A stretch of DNA of 64,000 nt from Apoda limacodes (taxonomy: Eukaryota; Arthropoda; Insecta; Lepidoptera; Limacodidae), in assembly GCA_946406115.1 (NCBI GenBank), contig OX291557.1, positions 3,194,501 to 3,258,500 of the forward strand. The letters are read 5' to 3'. Shown here in pieces: positions 46,380-59,784 of the stretch; within the stretch, counting starts at the first letter, position 1; every line of letters begins with the position of its first letter. The notes under the pieces were generated by a model. The model was not told the DNA's origin. It did not search any database and saw only the letters and a list, made by a program, of their open reading frames with translations. Made by a program: the position numbers and the translations under genes.

Positions 46380-47895
46380 TAGGGCTTGCACCATTCGATT
46401 GATTTTACTATTCGAATAATTATAACGTTTAACTTAACGTTTTTAAATACTTGAGAATGTGTTTTTTAGGGTTCCGTACCCAGAGGGTGCCAATGGAACT
46501 CTATTACCAAGCCTACGCTGTCTATCTATCTGTCCGACCATTAAAAGGCTCTATCGTTTCGACCGAAATAGGTAGAAGACTAAATTACTATAGCCATCTA
46601 GCTTATTATTAAGAGAAACTGAACACATTTGTTTGTTGGAAACGATAAGTCAAAGTCAAAGTCAAAATGTTTTATTCAAATAAGGATTTTACAATCACTT
46701 TTGAATCTTCAAAGTTAAGAAATATTATTTTTTGAACTCCGGTTCACAATGTTGTTGATTTCTACCGAGAAGAATGCGGCAAGAAACTCGATAGTTACTC
46801 TTTTAAAAAAATCATAAAAACTAAAAATACAATCAATGTTTTAAGTAAAAAATTTAAGCTGTACAATTTTATATTATTTCCATTTTAATTTGGTTTACCT
46901 ATGCATCCTGTAATTGAGCATCTTCAGTCCCAAAGTTAAGCAACGTTGGGATTGGTCAGTACTTGGATGGGTTACGGCTTAGCGGCACACTTTTTGTTTG
47001 TGACTTTGTGTGTTATAACATTGGTTAAGTGCAAGTCGGACTAGCGCACCGGGGGTTCAGTAGTAGTAAAAAAATGTGCAACTGTTTATAAAATCTTAAT
47101 AACATAGTTGCTTTATCGTTCTTTAGCACATACTAGCTTCAATCTTGGCTTAGTCAGTAATTGGATGGGTGACCGCTTAGCGGCACACATTTTGTTTGTC
47201 CTTGTAAATTACGTAAATTGTAGTAGGTAGGGAACCCTCGGTGCGCGAGTCCAAATCATACTTGGTCGGTCTTTATACTACTAAGGTGGCAAACTAGCTT
47301 TACGGTCCGTCTGGTAGTAGGCGTTCACCGCAGGCTAATGGACGCTTGCAACAACCGGGGCATCACTTCGAAAATCTCATAACTTCTTTCTTGAAGAACC
47401 CCATACTGTAGTCCATAGACTTGGCAGGGAGTTCATTCTACAATCTAAGATTCCGCAGGTGTTGGGTTAGTGGTTTCAAGGCCATTGTTATTCTATGCAG
47501 GCTGAAGTCCGGGATATCTTCGGTATAGTGTCAAGTTAATTTTGCTCTGTGTTTTTTAGCCGTAATTTTGACAAGATCACGAGTTGAGGTGTTTAACTCT
47601 CCATGGGAACACTCAATCTCTCTTAATTTCTCAAGTTTGTAAGAAACGATTTTGCCAGTTTTAGACTTTATTAACTAAAGTTGCCTAATAGACAGATCAC
47701 TGAAAATTCTTTTAAGCCTCTTTTTCACTCTATTGCCTCTTTAATACGTAATATGTACAAAAAGCGTTCATTAATTAAGTTCAAGATGCGTAATTCAATA
47801 AATTAAATTTAATTAAATATTTGAATATTCATTTATTGGAATTTTAAATTGTAGCGAATATTCGAATAAAATGAATATTCGAATTGCAAGCCCTA
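46380..47895. mobile_element. hAT-type non-autonomous element with nested repeats, unit 3
   Basis: Same ends and flanking octamers. Nested: GGGTTCCGTAC fragment (46468), retrotransposon tail (46649-46805), 5S-like pieces (46924-46989, 47149-47188), inverted-repeat element (47027-47263) and dispersed repeat (47264-47525). Confidence 0.6.
46924..46989 (+). repeat. 5S rRNA-derived fragment, unit 3
   Basis: AAGTTAAGCAACGTTGGGAT then GTCAGTACTTGGATGGG; equals the unit 2 copy. Confidence 0.6.
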
Positions 47896-47903
47896 GTTAG
47901 CAC

Positions 47904-48903
47904 ATAGAGGTTAAGAAACTGTGCTAACTTGCAAACGCTTATATTATGCTAATCAATACTAGCACTTTGAAGTTGCTTTGCTTGCGTTTATTATTTAATA
48001 AAGAGACAAATTTGCAAGCATTTGTTCGACAGAATAACAATGCTTGCAAATTACTTAATATTTAAATAATATAAAAAGCATGACTTTTACATACAATAGG
48101 TAGGCACCTACAATTATGTACTATAGTATCTACCTACCTACCTATTAAGATTTCAGAAGTATTTTTTAGGTTTACGCACACAAAGTTGTACTGTCTATCC
48201 GTCTGTGTCTCTCCCCCTAACGTTTAGACCAATGTACCAAAAGCAAGTGCATTATCTTGGCAAATTTTCTAAGAAATTATAAAAGAACATGTTTGATGAT
48301 GACATGATCTCCCTACCAGAAACATGTTTCTGTTACATAATTATGCTAATATTCTTAATAGTCTATTCAATTCCAAACCTTCTGTGGGCGATTAGCAATC
48401 ACACTCGACGACAATCTCAAATTATCTCGTATTAAAACGCATTAACTTTATATAGTTAGTTACATTGAAATCACATTAAGTGATGTGTAATCTTAATAAT
48501 ACTGCTTGATCTTGTTAAATAATAAGATGTTATAAGTTATTTATTTGATGCCAAAATAACAGTGAAATTGAGTTAAAAAAATTAAATAGTTCAATTCTAT
48601 TTATGAAGATCAAAAAGACAGTATATTTAAGCATCAAAGCATTACAAAACTTTTCCAGTAAATTTCATTGGAGATTATATTTATATTTTTCATCCAAAAG
48701 ACACTGTGTAGATAATAGCATTCGCGTAAATGCAAAGTGATGAACATACAAACTGTCAACTCTTCTGTGGTGTAGGTGATGAGTTTCGACCTACCGAAAT
48801 ACTTGTTTTGTTACGAATAGAAAACCAGATTGGTCACTCTTATGTCGCTTTGTGCTTCATGCAGACTTAACTTGAAATATATCTGTGAAACGAGTAACAT
48901 CAA
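47904..48903. other. Upstream region of SDR copy 3; no gene seen
   Basis: AT-rich; carries the perfect 13-bp inverted repeat (AATTTGCAAGCAT type) near 48008-48051 as in unit 2. No clear promoter could be fixed. Confidence 0.5.
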
Positions 48904-49692
48904 ATGTCTTTTATAAATAAAGTAGTGCTCGTTACTGGCGCTGGGTCGGGTATTGGAGAAGCAACTGCGTTAAATTTCGCAAAACTATCTGCGACTTTGG
49001 CTTTAGTTGACATAAATACTGAAACCTTAGAGAGGTCTGCTGAAAATTGTAGAAAAATCAACAACACGAAAGTTTTGACGGCACAAATCGATGTGGCTAA
49101 AGATAAAGAAGTGAAAAATATGATAGAAGACACAGTTAGAGAACTGGGAGGTATAGACGTGATTGTAAATTGTGCTGGTGTGGCATGGCTTGGGGGACTG
49201 TTAGATCCCGATGCAATAGAGAAATACGATAGAACAATGGCAATTAATTTTCGATCAGTAGTGACAATGACAAGTTTTGCAGCTCCAGCTTTGATTGAAA
49301 GAAAAGGATGCATGATCAACATATCTAGTAATGCAGCTATCGCAGTGCTTCCAAATACCTTCGCGTACAGTGTGTCAAAGGCTTGTGTAGATCATTTTAC
49401 GAGATGCGCTGCTCGAGAACTGGCTTCCAAAGGAGTAAGAGTAAACTCTGTTCTACCAGGTCCAACGAGAACTAACCTTATGATTAATGCAGGAGTAAGT
49501 CCAGACATAAACGATGCAATTTTTCATGCAATGGAGAACCAACTGCCTTTGAAGAGAATAGCAGAACCAGAAGATATAGCTGAGTTGTTGGTGTTCTTGG
49601 CCAGTGAAAAAGCTGCGAGTATGACTGGTGGCAGTTATTTAATAGATTCCGGTATAATGTTAACTGATATTCGTGGTGGTCCAGAACTTTAA
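48904..49692 (+). CDS. Classical SDR oxidoreductase, intact copy 3
   Basis: A 262-codon intronless frame, usual length for a classical SDR. It would transfer hydride between a small alcohol/ketone substrate and NAD(P); the substrate is unknown. Seen: TGAGSGIG (11-18), D36 (favours NAD), D63, NCAG (89-92), N115, S142, Y155, K159, PG (185-186) and MTGGSYLIDSG near the C-terminus. There is no signal peptide or membrane segment, so it is probably cytosolic. DHFTRCAARELA is typical of the moth 'TM_0325-like / FabG-like' group, which often forms intronless clusters. The start is the ATG conserved in all copies (CATCAAATGT); no earlier in-frame start is shared. An AATAAA lies 170 bp past the stop. 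Of the three copies only this one keeps both the full catalytic set and the native C-terminus (DIRGGPEL). Confidence 0.9.
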   Translation: MSFINKVVLVTGAGSGIGEATALNFAKLSATLALVDINTETLERSAENCRKINNTKVLTAQIDVAKDKEVKNMIEDTVRELGGIDVIVNCAGVAWLGGLLDPDAIEKYDRTMAINFRSVVTMTSFAAPALIERKGCMINISSNAAIAVLPNTFAYSVSKACVDHFTRCAARELASKGVRVNSVLPGPTRTNLMINAGVSPDINDAIFHAMENQLPLKRIAEPEDIAELLVFLASEKAASMTGGSYLIDSGIMLTDIRGGPEL

Positions 49693-49806
49693 ATGATATT
49701 GGGTTATGTTAGTAGTATTTAGAAACATAACGCTAAAAGAGAAAAAAACAGCTTTACGTTATTCAATAGCTGTATAATGGTATCAAAAGGCACTTCTTCA
49801 GTGCAG

Positions 49807-49845
49807 ATAGAACTGTATAGGGACTGTGGCTGCCTACAGTTCTAT
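49807..49845 (+). repeat. Hairpin in the 3' flank of SDR copy 3
   Basis: ATAGAACTGTA / TACAGTTCTAT, 11-bp perfect stem, 17-nt loop, as in unit 2. Confidence 0.6.
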
Positions 49846-49861
49846 AACAGCCATAATACGG

Positions 49862-49867
49862 AATAAA
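49862..49867 (+). terminator. Putative poly(A) signal of SDR copy 3
   Basis: AATAAA 170 bp after the stop codon. Confidence 0.4.
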
Positions 49868-50029
49868 TCAGGGTTTTTAAGGGATGAAAGAGTTATAAAG
49901 TATATAAATTAATTTTTTTATGTACATATAATCAACATCTAGGATTATGTTATATCATAAAAAAGTTTATGTAGACTAGAGACTAGAGAAAAAATAAATA
50001 TTTCAAACATGAAAATTGCTCTAATTAAA

Positions 50030-50494
50030 AAAAAAAACAACCGAATTCAAAAAGATGCACTAAACAGGTAAATATAATTACTTATTGCCAAAAATCTGAT
50101 CTGAATTACCGTTTGAAGTTGGTGTGAACACTTCACTTCCATGACACCAACTTCAAACAGTAATTTGAAGCCGGTTGTTTTTTTTTTTGTTAAAAATTTT
50201 GTTAAAGCTTTTGAGTAACGATTTGCTTTTTTCTCTCGTGCACTAAAAACATCCATATTTGTAACAAAATTTTATACAATCAACATAAGAGGCGCGTTTT
50301 ACCAGTTCCAAATTAACATCACTTATTTTTTTTTTCAAAATTTAAAGTTTTAAATCCACTTTATTAATGCCACCTCAGGGGCATACTCTTTCGAATAAAA
50401 AAAGAATTTTTGGAATCGGTTCACAATCAGAGGACACACATAAAAAAAAAACCCCGTCGAACCTCCTCCTTTTTTGAAGTCTTTTAAAAATACG
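50030..50494. mobile_element. MITE family copy downstream of SDR 3
   Basis: As in unit 2, with the compact hairpin (GTTTGAAGTTGGTGT / ACACCAACTTCAAAC). Confidence 0.5.
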
Positions 50495-51293
50495 GTTGAT
50501 TTTGAGTTTTTCAACTTAATTCGTTAGAGATAACGTCGTTATCATTCTAAGAGGGCGATTTAGGCCAGAAAGTTAATGAACTAAAAATCATTACACAATG
50601 TCATATACATTGCTATTAGATATATTTGTTAAATACTTCTTTAGTAGATTATTTTATAATGACGCCTTAAAATTTATCTTTTTTTCTATGGGATTTAACG
50701 TTTTTACCGTTTTATAGTCACATCTTTTATTTTTTGCTACAACTTAGAGTCTATGCACTAGATAACAAGCTATTCTAATGATTTAATCAACATTCATTAC
50801 AATAAAATGCAATACACGCTTAAAAATTTGCACAAGTGTTGAAACAATAGTCACTTCCAGATTTTTTATTGCATTAAATACAATAAATGAAAATCATTCA
50901 GTAAGGTAATGCACTAGAAAAAAGCCAGTTTTATAACATATATTTTTTTCAATCCTGTAGATGCTATAGTTTAGCCACAAAATTTGCACAAAAACGGCGT
51001 ATTTTCGCGGTCTAGACTATACCGCAGTCTTAAAAATACAAACTTTATTGAAATTGGAACTAAGATTTGCAACGAATTTGATTCCAGACTTGACTTCAAA
51101 GTTTTTGATTTTATAAAAATTGACGCAGGTTACTTATTTGATTAGTTAGTATGTAATAACTTTAATAAAATACTATGTTAGTGGTAAAAAGTGCTTTTAT
51201 TGTCTTACAGCAGTAAAAAGGAGATTATTTACCTCGGACATAAAGGTGTTGTCCTAGAATCCTTCATTGTAGCCCCTACGTCCTCCGGGTCGT
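50495..51293. other. AT-rich spacer, unit 3
   Basis: No gene. Around 50540-50590 it follows unit 1 (no 35-bp insert), although just upstream it follows unit 2. Confidence 0.5.
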
Positions 51294-51450
51294 CCGGGTT
51301 GTGAGAGAGCGTGGTTGTGAATTGATGCATTTCCGCCTCAATTCTGTCCATTTCGTGGCGCCACTGTCGCGTACACGTGGTTAAGTGAAACGAATGCTCC
51401 CGCTCACCGTCTACTTACCAGTGTGCACCATTTCTTTTCGTCATTGCGTC
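51294..51450. repeat. Left arm of 157-bp inverted repeat, unit 3
   Basis: Reverse complement, with few mismatches, of 55634-55791. Confidence 0.7.
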
Positions 51451-51543
51451 GTTGGATTTTTTCGGCATCGGTACCGCCTCGCAAATTAAAATTGGTTACG
51501 GAATTAAAATATTGATATTAGTTTAGAATAAAGTGTTTTTTTT

Positions 51544-51844
51544 TTAAGTAACCGTGATTCTGTGACAATAGTTAAGCCTTTTGGCGTCGCTTTCGCAATA
51601 GACTATTCTCTGGAGATCCGCGATGAAGCAAGTGCGAATCCCCCAAATGCGGGCTGGCGACGCTAGCGCCGCTCTTGTTCCAGCAGTATCGCAACAGTTT
51701 AGCTCGCCAACCTTGTCAAGCTGGCGCCAGGCCACAGCGGCTCACTCCAATTACTGCGCCGACACTCCCGTCGGACAAGCCAAGTGCTTGTCAAAAATAA
51801 CACGTGGCAAACGAGGTTTGGTCGAATTGAGTGGTCAGGTTTAG
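51544..51844. other. GC-richer unrecognised block, unit 3
   Basis: As in unit 2, without the 33-bp segment of unit 1. Confidence 0.3.
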
Positions 51845-52959
51845 TACTTTCACAGATTTATCAGTCACTCTGTAGCTTCAGTTACCGGTCTTCAAACGTT
51901 CTAAGGATTCCGAGGGCAATTAGTAATAGTTACTTTTGTGACTTTAGAACTGTTTCATAAGATAAAAAAAAAAAAAAAGTGGATAAGCAGAATAATTTAA
52001 AATTTGCATTGGAGTATTTAAAAGCTTACGTTTCTATAACAGAAATGATCGAAATTTTTTTTTATATTAATGTAAATAAAATTTAGAATCATATGGCCGC
52101 TCCAAATTTTAGGAAAGTAGACACAAATTATGATGATCATGATAACATTCTTGGCATTTGGTGTAATTTTTTAATAATAAATAATAAGTAATTTTTGAAA
52201 AATAATTAAGCTTTGCCATACATGTCCCATTGGCATCTTACAAGTATATATTTCAAATGAGTCAATATTACAGCGAATCCTATTTAGAAAAACTGGATTT
52301 CGCAATGAAATAACTAACTACACTAACGAAAATTGTTTGAATTCGTATAAAATATGGGTTTTCTGTAATGACTTACAATCATATTAAAGTTGCAATGCCA
52401 TAATCGACAAAAACTTGTAAATTGGTTTCAATTATGCAAGAAAAATAAACTACCCTCAACCGAGTAGGTACTTACTTACGTACAAAATTGCATAATTATA
52501 ATGAATTAACCTATAAGGTGCTAGGAACCCGTGTTAATCATTACAATCCCCGAGTGTTCTTTTTTTTCCTAAAAAGGGCAAACGTATGTAGTTACATTTA
52601 ACATTCCGAAATATTTCTTTTGAAAAAGAAGATTAGAATTCAGGGCAAAATGTACAATTAACAGTATTAAAATGACAGGATCTACCTTTCAAGATATTTA
52701 TAAATATAGTCTATTTATATTTCTTGGTAGCAGATTAAAATAATATAGTCTAAGAAGATTAGGGTTTGACAGTGAATTTGTTTGCTATTTTTTTTGATAG
52801 TGTATCCGTTTACGAGACGTTGTTAATTTTATGGAATTCTAATATTAAACATGTAAAATAAGTCCTTAATGTAAGGTAGACAATCAAGGGGAATTTTCGA
52901 AATTTTCTGGAACGCAAGGAGTTGCAGATTTTAAACGGAATAGAATTTTATATGACGAG
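51845..52959. other. AT-rich spacer, unit 3
   Basis: No gene recognised. Confidence 0.5.
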
Positions 52960-53696
52960 TTTGATGGCCCGGGGCGTGAATTTTTCTAGGAGGTTAAAGT
53001 CCCTCCTGGGGTTATTACCTGTAGAAAGTTATGTGATCTCTAGCCGCTCGTCCGTCCAAGACCCTAAGTCCCTGCTAGGGAGACTGAATTTAACAGGTTT
53101 TGTATTCTGGCCGTGCATTCTTCTAGGAGGGTAAAGAGTCTCCTAGGAAGGCTCAATTTGACGAGTGATCAGAGCTTGCACTCTTCCAGGAGGGTAAAGT
53201 CCCTCCTAGGAACTCTGAATTTTACAGCATTTGTATTCTGGCCGTGCATTCTTCCAGGAGGGTAAAGTCCCTTCTGGAAAGGCTAAATTTGATGAGTGAT
53301 CAGAGCTTGCACTCTTCCAGGAGGGTAAAGTCCCTCCTAGGAACTATGAATTTTACAGCATTTGTATTCTGGCCGTGCATTCTTCCAGGAGGGTAAAGTC
53401 CCTTCTGGAAAGGCTAAATTTGATGAGTGATCAGAGCTTGCACTCTTCCAGGAGGGTAAAGTCCCTCCTAGGACGTCTGAATTTTACAGCATTTGTATTC
53501 TGGCCGTGCATTCTTTCGGGAGGGTAAAGTCCCTTCTAGAAAGACTCAATTTGATGAGTGATCAGAGACTGAAATTTACAGTATTTGTATTCTGGCCGTG
53601 CATTCTTCCAGTAGGGTAAACTTCTTCCTAGAAAGGCTCAATTTGACGAGTGATCAGAACCTGCACTCACCCAGGAGGGAGTCCCCTGTAGGGAGA
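52960..53696. repeat. 131-bp tandem repeat of small hairpins, unit 3
   Basis: Same number and order of repeats as unit 2, with one change in the first hairpin (AGGAGGTTAAAG). Confidence 0.85.
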
Positions 53697-55498
53697 CCAT
53701 ATTTTGTGAATTGCTCGTACCAGTCAACATACAGTACATAAGTCAGTGCCGGAGAAGATGGCCGTATAGTGGAATAAGGGACAAAATTATTGGCATTTGA
53801 ATCAGAATCAACGAAATACAACTTTAAGATCCTTATACAATTAGAAAATCAGTGTAAGCTGACTTGAAAAACACTTGGAACCAAGCAACCTGCTGTCATA
53901 AACACTTATTGACTTTTTGCTAGTCCTTGTGGCTTTAAATACCCTAAAGGAACGTCGAATACAGAGGAAATCCTCTACTAAAATGACTCACATGAATGAG
54001 TTTTCACACGCTATTCGAGAAACTTTTCAGGAGATTGACCTATCTGCCTCCGAGCGAGATCACATGATCCTATGATGTGTGAAGACCACCAATACCGACA
54101 GCCTCACCAGCTGCCCTAAGTCTTTCCTCTATCATCCTCGATACTTAAGGTACGTAGTTACCTTGGCGTATTTAATTAAGATTTTAAAGCCATATTGGGA
54201 GCGAACGTTCTGGCGAGCAAACCTACGCGCAAATGCCTTTTGTGACCCACTGCATAACCAGAATAATCAGTATTACTTAGTAAACATAAACAATGTGTGG
54301 AAATCCCCCGTCGAATGTCGTGCACTCGAATCTGGAAGCATGCTGATGTAGGGACAGAGTTTCTTATGAAAAACTGGACGGAAGAAAATGTCGCTTTAGT
54401 GAGTTACAGTTGTCCATACTTATACTCATATGACCGTGCTTGAGGTAGATGGTAAATTTAGTACATCAATAAAATATTTCCTTCTTATGTTGTGTAATTT
54501 CTTTATTTTCATGCTCAAGAACGTTAAAAGGGAACGAGCGAGGCAGTATTATTGAAACGGTTCCACCTGGGCACAATATATTTTTGCATTGAATTGAATT
54601 GATTTTTCCTTTAGTGTTAACTTCTGGAAATATTTGTGTTTTTTTAATGCTTACATGGAAAGCACCTCCCACCGACAAGAATTAGCTAGAGATAATGAAA
54701 ATGAGTATCGTGTTTTGGTAACGCATAAATTCCCTTGCATCTGATGATATGAAGTCAAATTTGGCATTATTTATTAACTAAACACGTTGTATCGTTGGTG
54801 TGAAAAATGTAATGTAAAATACTACATACGACATTAAAAGCCGGCACAGCTAGATCAACGGTCTTTTTAAATTTGTTACATAAGTTCCAATTGGATATTT
54901 GGAACATCTAAATACTTTCTATTGCTTTTATTAATGTTAATTTGACCCTCTGTAGTTTCGCGTAGACTGTAAGCAACATACCGTTCAATCGCCTGCCAAA
55001 CTCATAGAAGACATTTGAAAACGTATTCATGCACTGTAGCTCGTAGTCTACGCTCTGAGCTTACAGTCTAGCACTTTAGAAGACTACTAGTCTACATATA
55101 TAATCACTATTTATGTTTTATTTTGTTTTTGTGTGCAATGAATGTCTTTATTTGAATTCCTTATTTTTCATATTTTGGAATTTTCAAAAAAATATTAAAA
55201 AGGATTAAAATAGGTAATTCAAGAGAAATATAATAAAATAATTTAAAAAGATCAAGGTATTTAATGTAGTTTAGTTTCGTCTACGATTTTCAACCAGTTT
55301 GACTAAGATATTTAATAAGTTTTTAATATGTTTTTGATTAAGGTATCTTATCAATAAATTCTAAATTTTTTTGTGTATAATGATGGATTACGTTCTTTTT
55401 GTTTGAATACATTTGTTTTGCAAAGGTATTTAATCAACAGATCCTTATTCTTTTTGTTTGCATGAATAAAGCACTTATTTATAAGCAGACCCGAACCA
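53697..55498. other. Spacer with no recognised gene, unit 3
   Basis: Counterpart of 7409-9225. The short frame at 54079 ends in TAG at 54349-54351. Includes the TAGACTGTAAGC inverted pair. Confidence 0.4.
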
Positions 55499-55845
55499 CT
55501 CACCAGGTGATAACAGACACGTCTCACAGCCCGGAGAGGACGTAGGGGCCACAATAGAAAGATTTTACCTACCATTAAAATCCTTATTGTGGTCCTGGAG
55601 TCCTCTCCGGGCCTATTGAGGCCTACCTGGTGAGACGCAATGACGAAAAGAAATGGTGCACACTGATACGTAGACGGTGAGCGGGAGCATTCGTTTGACT
55701 TAATCACGTGTACGCGACAGTGGCGCCACGAAATGGACAGAATTGAGGCGGAAATGCATCGAAATCACAACCACGCTCTCTCACAACCCGGAGAGGACTC
55801 CAGGACCACAATAAGGATTTTAATGGTAGGTAAAATCTTTCTATT
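55499..55845. repeat. Nested inverted repeats including a perfect 59-bp pair, unit 3
   Basis: Arms 55553-55611 and 55787-55845, perfect as in unit 1. The right arm of the 157-bp inverted repeat (55634-55791) lies between and overlaps. Confidence 0.8.
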
Positions 55846-56082
55846 TTACCTGTGCCTCGATATTCAATACAGTGCCCAAGACATAAGACACTGCTTCTTG
55901 ATCACCTTGGAGAATAAAATCTAATATTAATAAATATACCTAACCATAGAATGGGAAAAAGGAGTGCCAACAGTAGCAAGCTACGAGAGTATGGCTGGAT
56001 ATTATGAGTTTTATTTGTCGTTGTTTGCTTTGTTTGGAAAGTTGTTGTTCTTTCTGGGTCTGTCTAGAGATTTTAATGGCAG

Positions 56083-56158
56083 GCAACCCTACGCAACCCT
56101 ACGCAACCCTACGCAACTCTACGCAACTCTACGCAACCCTACGCAACCCTACGCAAAC
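56083..56158. repeat. 10-bp VNTR, seven copies, unit 3
   Basis: Three CCCTACGCAA, two CTCTACGCAA and two CCCTACGCAA units in a row. Confidence 0.85.
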
Positions 56159-58759
56159 CCCGCTCTAGGGTATCTAAGACACAATGTGTGTCGTGTATGC
56201 TGACGGTGTAATAAGGTCTGAGGCGGATACAACTAGCCCGCGGGCTCAGCCAGGCGGATCGGGACAAACAAACAAACGCACCAACAACACTGGAAGTCGA
56301 GGGCAATAACGTGTGCCGTATGAGGTCCCAGGGTTCTAACAACGTTTACCCGCAGACTGACTGTTGTTTGTTTAGTCTGGCCTGTTTACTATCAAACACA
56401 GTATCCATCCAATAAAGCCAACTCTAAGAGAGGTCAGTTATACATATAAATTGTGTGATCACAGCTTTTTATAGCTTATGTATAGCTAGAAAGCAGAGGA
56501 CGTTAGTACTATTACTTATTTAAATATAAGCTGTTGGTGCGTTATACACGTTTACTTAATCAGTACTTAATTAAATAGGTAAATTTAAATCTGTCAAAAA
56601 AAAACTTTGAAACAAAGAAATATAATAAAAATAACGCAATAATATGTTTAAAAGGGTTTTTTTTATCGAAACATTGATGCTTATTGAACTTGTATTTTTT
56701 TTATAAGAAAGTATAATAGTTTAATTGTTATGTTGTTAATCAAATGAAATTTCCAAAAAAGTAACTATTTTCTTACCGGATACTCCTCAGTAGAAATCTT
56801 CATTATGAAACAAGGCTCAAAAAAATAAGCATTTAAATTTTGACGATTCAAATTGTGAGTAAGCTGAACAATTAACTGAACTGGATTATTAACATACTGA
56901 TGATCAGCCCACCAGTAGTACTAGGTACCAGGAAACCAAACTGTGTTGAATGGAATAAAAGATGTAGTTTATATTATTTAACCATCATCATATCATGAAC
57001 AAAAATCATAGTTACCAAATAATATGCCCGAAGTAACAAAAAGCTAAAACAGCAGTGCCTTATAGGTAACCTTCGCTTGTCTGTCTGTCACAGGTATATT
57101 TTAGTTTAACACAGTTCTTAAATATATTATGTTAATACAAATTTGTTTGGAAAATATTTTGTGTTGGACCAGTAGGAATGTGAAATTAATTAAAAAGGAA
57201 GTTGTTTTCCCTGTCAACTACCAAATAACTTGTGAGGTCTTTTCTAAGAACTACAGTATAAGGTTCTACAAGAAGAGAGTAAGAGACTTTTAAGAGTCGA
57301 CAACACGCAAGTAATATAATGTTACAAGCGTTCGGAGGCTAGGATGCACTGCTTAACATCAGGCCATATACTTGTGTGCCACCTGTCTTAATAATATAGA
57401 AAAAAATATCCCTTGTTCCGTTGTAAAAGACAGTCGCGAATGACATATGTCTTATCAACTGTGTTCTACCTAAAACTTGGCAGGACAAAACTTGATCCCA
57501 AACATTGAAGCGTATTTTAACTTCAAGGTGCCGCTTTGCCTCCCTGACATAACTTGTGAGTGTCGATGGTGTCCTAGGGGTTTTGGTGTCTGCCTCGCGT
57601 TCTGAAGGGCGTTCTGAACTATTTTTGTTGATGTCTCAAGTACATAGAATATTCGCACCACTGACTTTTCAGTGAAGGAAAGACGTATCAGTCGCCTTTG
57701 CCCAAGGTTAATGGTAGGCCGCGTTAAGACTCTCGATTTATCAATAAAAAAATCGACATGTCATAAATTAGGTTCTAAGGCGTTAACTAGGGCAACTTCA
57801 GCATCACTGTAAATGACGAGTACATGACCCACTTTTGATTTGACGAAGATATTCTGGTCATGGCAGAATCCCTGGAGGACCTTGGCAAAATGCTCGACGC
57901 CACAGTGCTACACAACACTTGACACTACAGCTTCCCAACATATAGACCTCAAGACAAACATGGAAAACCCAAACAAAATGTAGAATTAACAGTTTATGTT
58001 GAAAACTCTTTTCTTCTTCACAATCACATTAAATTTCCCGAAGTGTCCCCCCCACATCGCATAAGCGCTAACCAGCTAACGATTCACATCAATAACGAAC
58101 AGGTGGTCGTCGAATATGGTGACCAATTTGTTGAACTGTCTACATCATGTGTTACGTGATGGATCGGCGCTAATGTTAAAGCCTTTGTCAATTAGTAGAA
58201 CTCAGATTACTATTTGGTTGGCTAATTGCAGTATAACCACAGATAAAAGTTGCTTGATCTTATTATTAATTAAGCCATATTCAGGGATATTAAGTTCCAA
58301 GGACGCCCCGCAAAGAACTTAATACTTTGACAAAACTAAAAAAAGTTTTATTACCTCTTACATTAAAAAAATAAGAGTTTCCAAATTCTATTTTACCAAA
58401 ATACGAGTAATTTGCATTCAGTCAAGAAATCCAATCATTTTGGACATATTATCACACACACACACACACATCACACAGAAGACAATAATATTTCCTAGTC
58501 AAAATTTTACTTTATCAATCGATTTTGATAAATTTCTTTTCCTTAGAAATATTTTTTTTGCCAAATAAATGTCACGTTTCAGAACAACACAACGTAAATC
58601 AGTTACCCTAAGACAGTTAATATTCTTGTATAGAATAAATAAATACATTTTATATGCAACATAATATTTTTCTTCTTTTGAAACAGAAAATAATTTTACA
58701 AAATATTACAATTTTTTGGCGTCAAAATCATGACTATGACGTCACTAATTAAAATAGAA
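56159..58759. other. Long AT-rich spacer, unit 3
   Basis: No gene. One copy of the CCCCACATCGCATAA duplication (two in units 1 and 2); (CA)9 at 58453-58470. Confidence 0.5.
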
Positions 58760-59060
58760 GAACCGACTTCTAAAAGCTGCAACTTAAAAGGTAAAAATAA
58801 TTAATTTCACCTTTTTAGTGGATCTTTTTAAACTCGGTTCTCGTTTTTGTCAAAAAGTTTTAATTTTTTACTTTTAAGTGACCTTGGCCGTTGGCTTTTT
58901 TTCTCGTACACTAAAAAAATACCTAAATCGCTTTAGGTGCCTTTAAAAATTTAAAGAGTTCCTTTGATTTCTCCAGGCTCCCATTATTATATACTGAACT
59001 GATGACCATGCCACCACCTGCGAAGTATATCCTTTCAAACGAAAAAAGAATTTTCCTAAT
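58760..59060. mobile_element. MITE family copy 2, right end deleted, unit 3
   Basis: Begins AACCGACTTCTAAAAGC. After GAATTTTCCTAAT the terminal part with GAACCTCCT is missing, a deletion of the right ~85-90 bp compared with units 1 and 2. Confidence 0.5.
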
Positions 59061-59183
59061 TTATATTACTAGTCACTTAAATAGAAGACAATATTTCCTA
59101 AACAACTCATGATAGCTCTGTAAAGTCAAAGGAACATTGAAGCGTATATATTTATTTATGTGTAAAAAACTGTTTTAAATATA

Positions 59184-59784
59184 CAGTGTAAACTCCTTAT
59201 AAAGTCATTCTTTATAACGATAAACTCTCTTTAACGTAGAAAAGAGCACAATTTGGTTGGTTTACCTTAAAACCCACACATTGATGCACTCTTTATAGCG
59301 CAGCAGCCATTCTCTATAACGAAGAAATGTGTTCATATTTCGACACAAAAAATATTTATTATCGGTATTATTGTTTATGTTATCTTATCAAGTTACAAAA
59401 CACAGACTAAACCTTTGAGGCCCCAAAACTTCTGAGCTCGTAAACAGCTGCCTTCCTTTTGTCATTGTCAATTACCTTGAACACGTACATCATTATGCTT
59501 GGTTTCCTTGAAAATGATGGTCTCGAACTAAACACATCAATCTTTGAAAATGTTAACATGGCCAGTAAAAGAAAAGCGTTATGCATTGACGGAAAAGTTT
59601 GTGTGATACGTGCGATTGTAAAGGGAGAAAAGAAAAGTAACGTTGGAAGACGTTTTAAACTAAGTCAATCTACTGTTGTTTTTCTGGTTTGGTTGTTTTT
59701 CTTTCTTCACTCAATATAACGATAACTCTCTATAACGATAAAAATGCTCGGTCCCTTGAGTTTTGTTATAAAGAGTTTACGCTG
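59184..59784 (+). mobile_element. Tigger/pogo-like DNA element, unit 3
   Basis: Left end CAGTGTAAACTCC after TA. The right end GAGTTTACGCTG is followed by TT, so the right TA is mutated. About 28 bp longer than the unit 1 and 2 copies because more of the transposase start remains. Confidence 0.8.
59558..59719 (+). pseudogene. Tigger/pogo transposase N-terminal fragment, in frame, unit 3
   Basis: MASKRKALCIDGKVCVIRAI, then VKGEKKSNVGRRFKLSQSTV, extends the helix-turn-helix in one frame. The one-base insertion of units 1 and 2 is absent, and additional bases (TCAATCTACTGTTG...) are kept. So unit 3 holds the more ancestral version. It ends at 59719 without a DDE domain. Confidence 0.75.
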
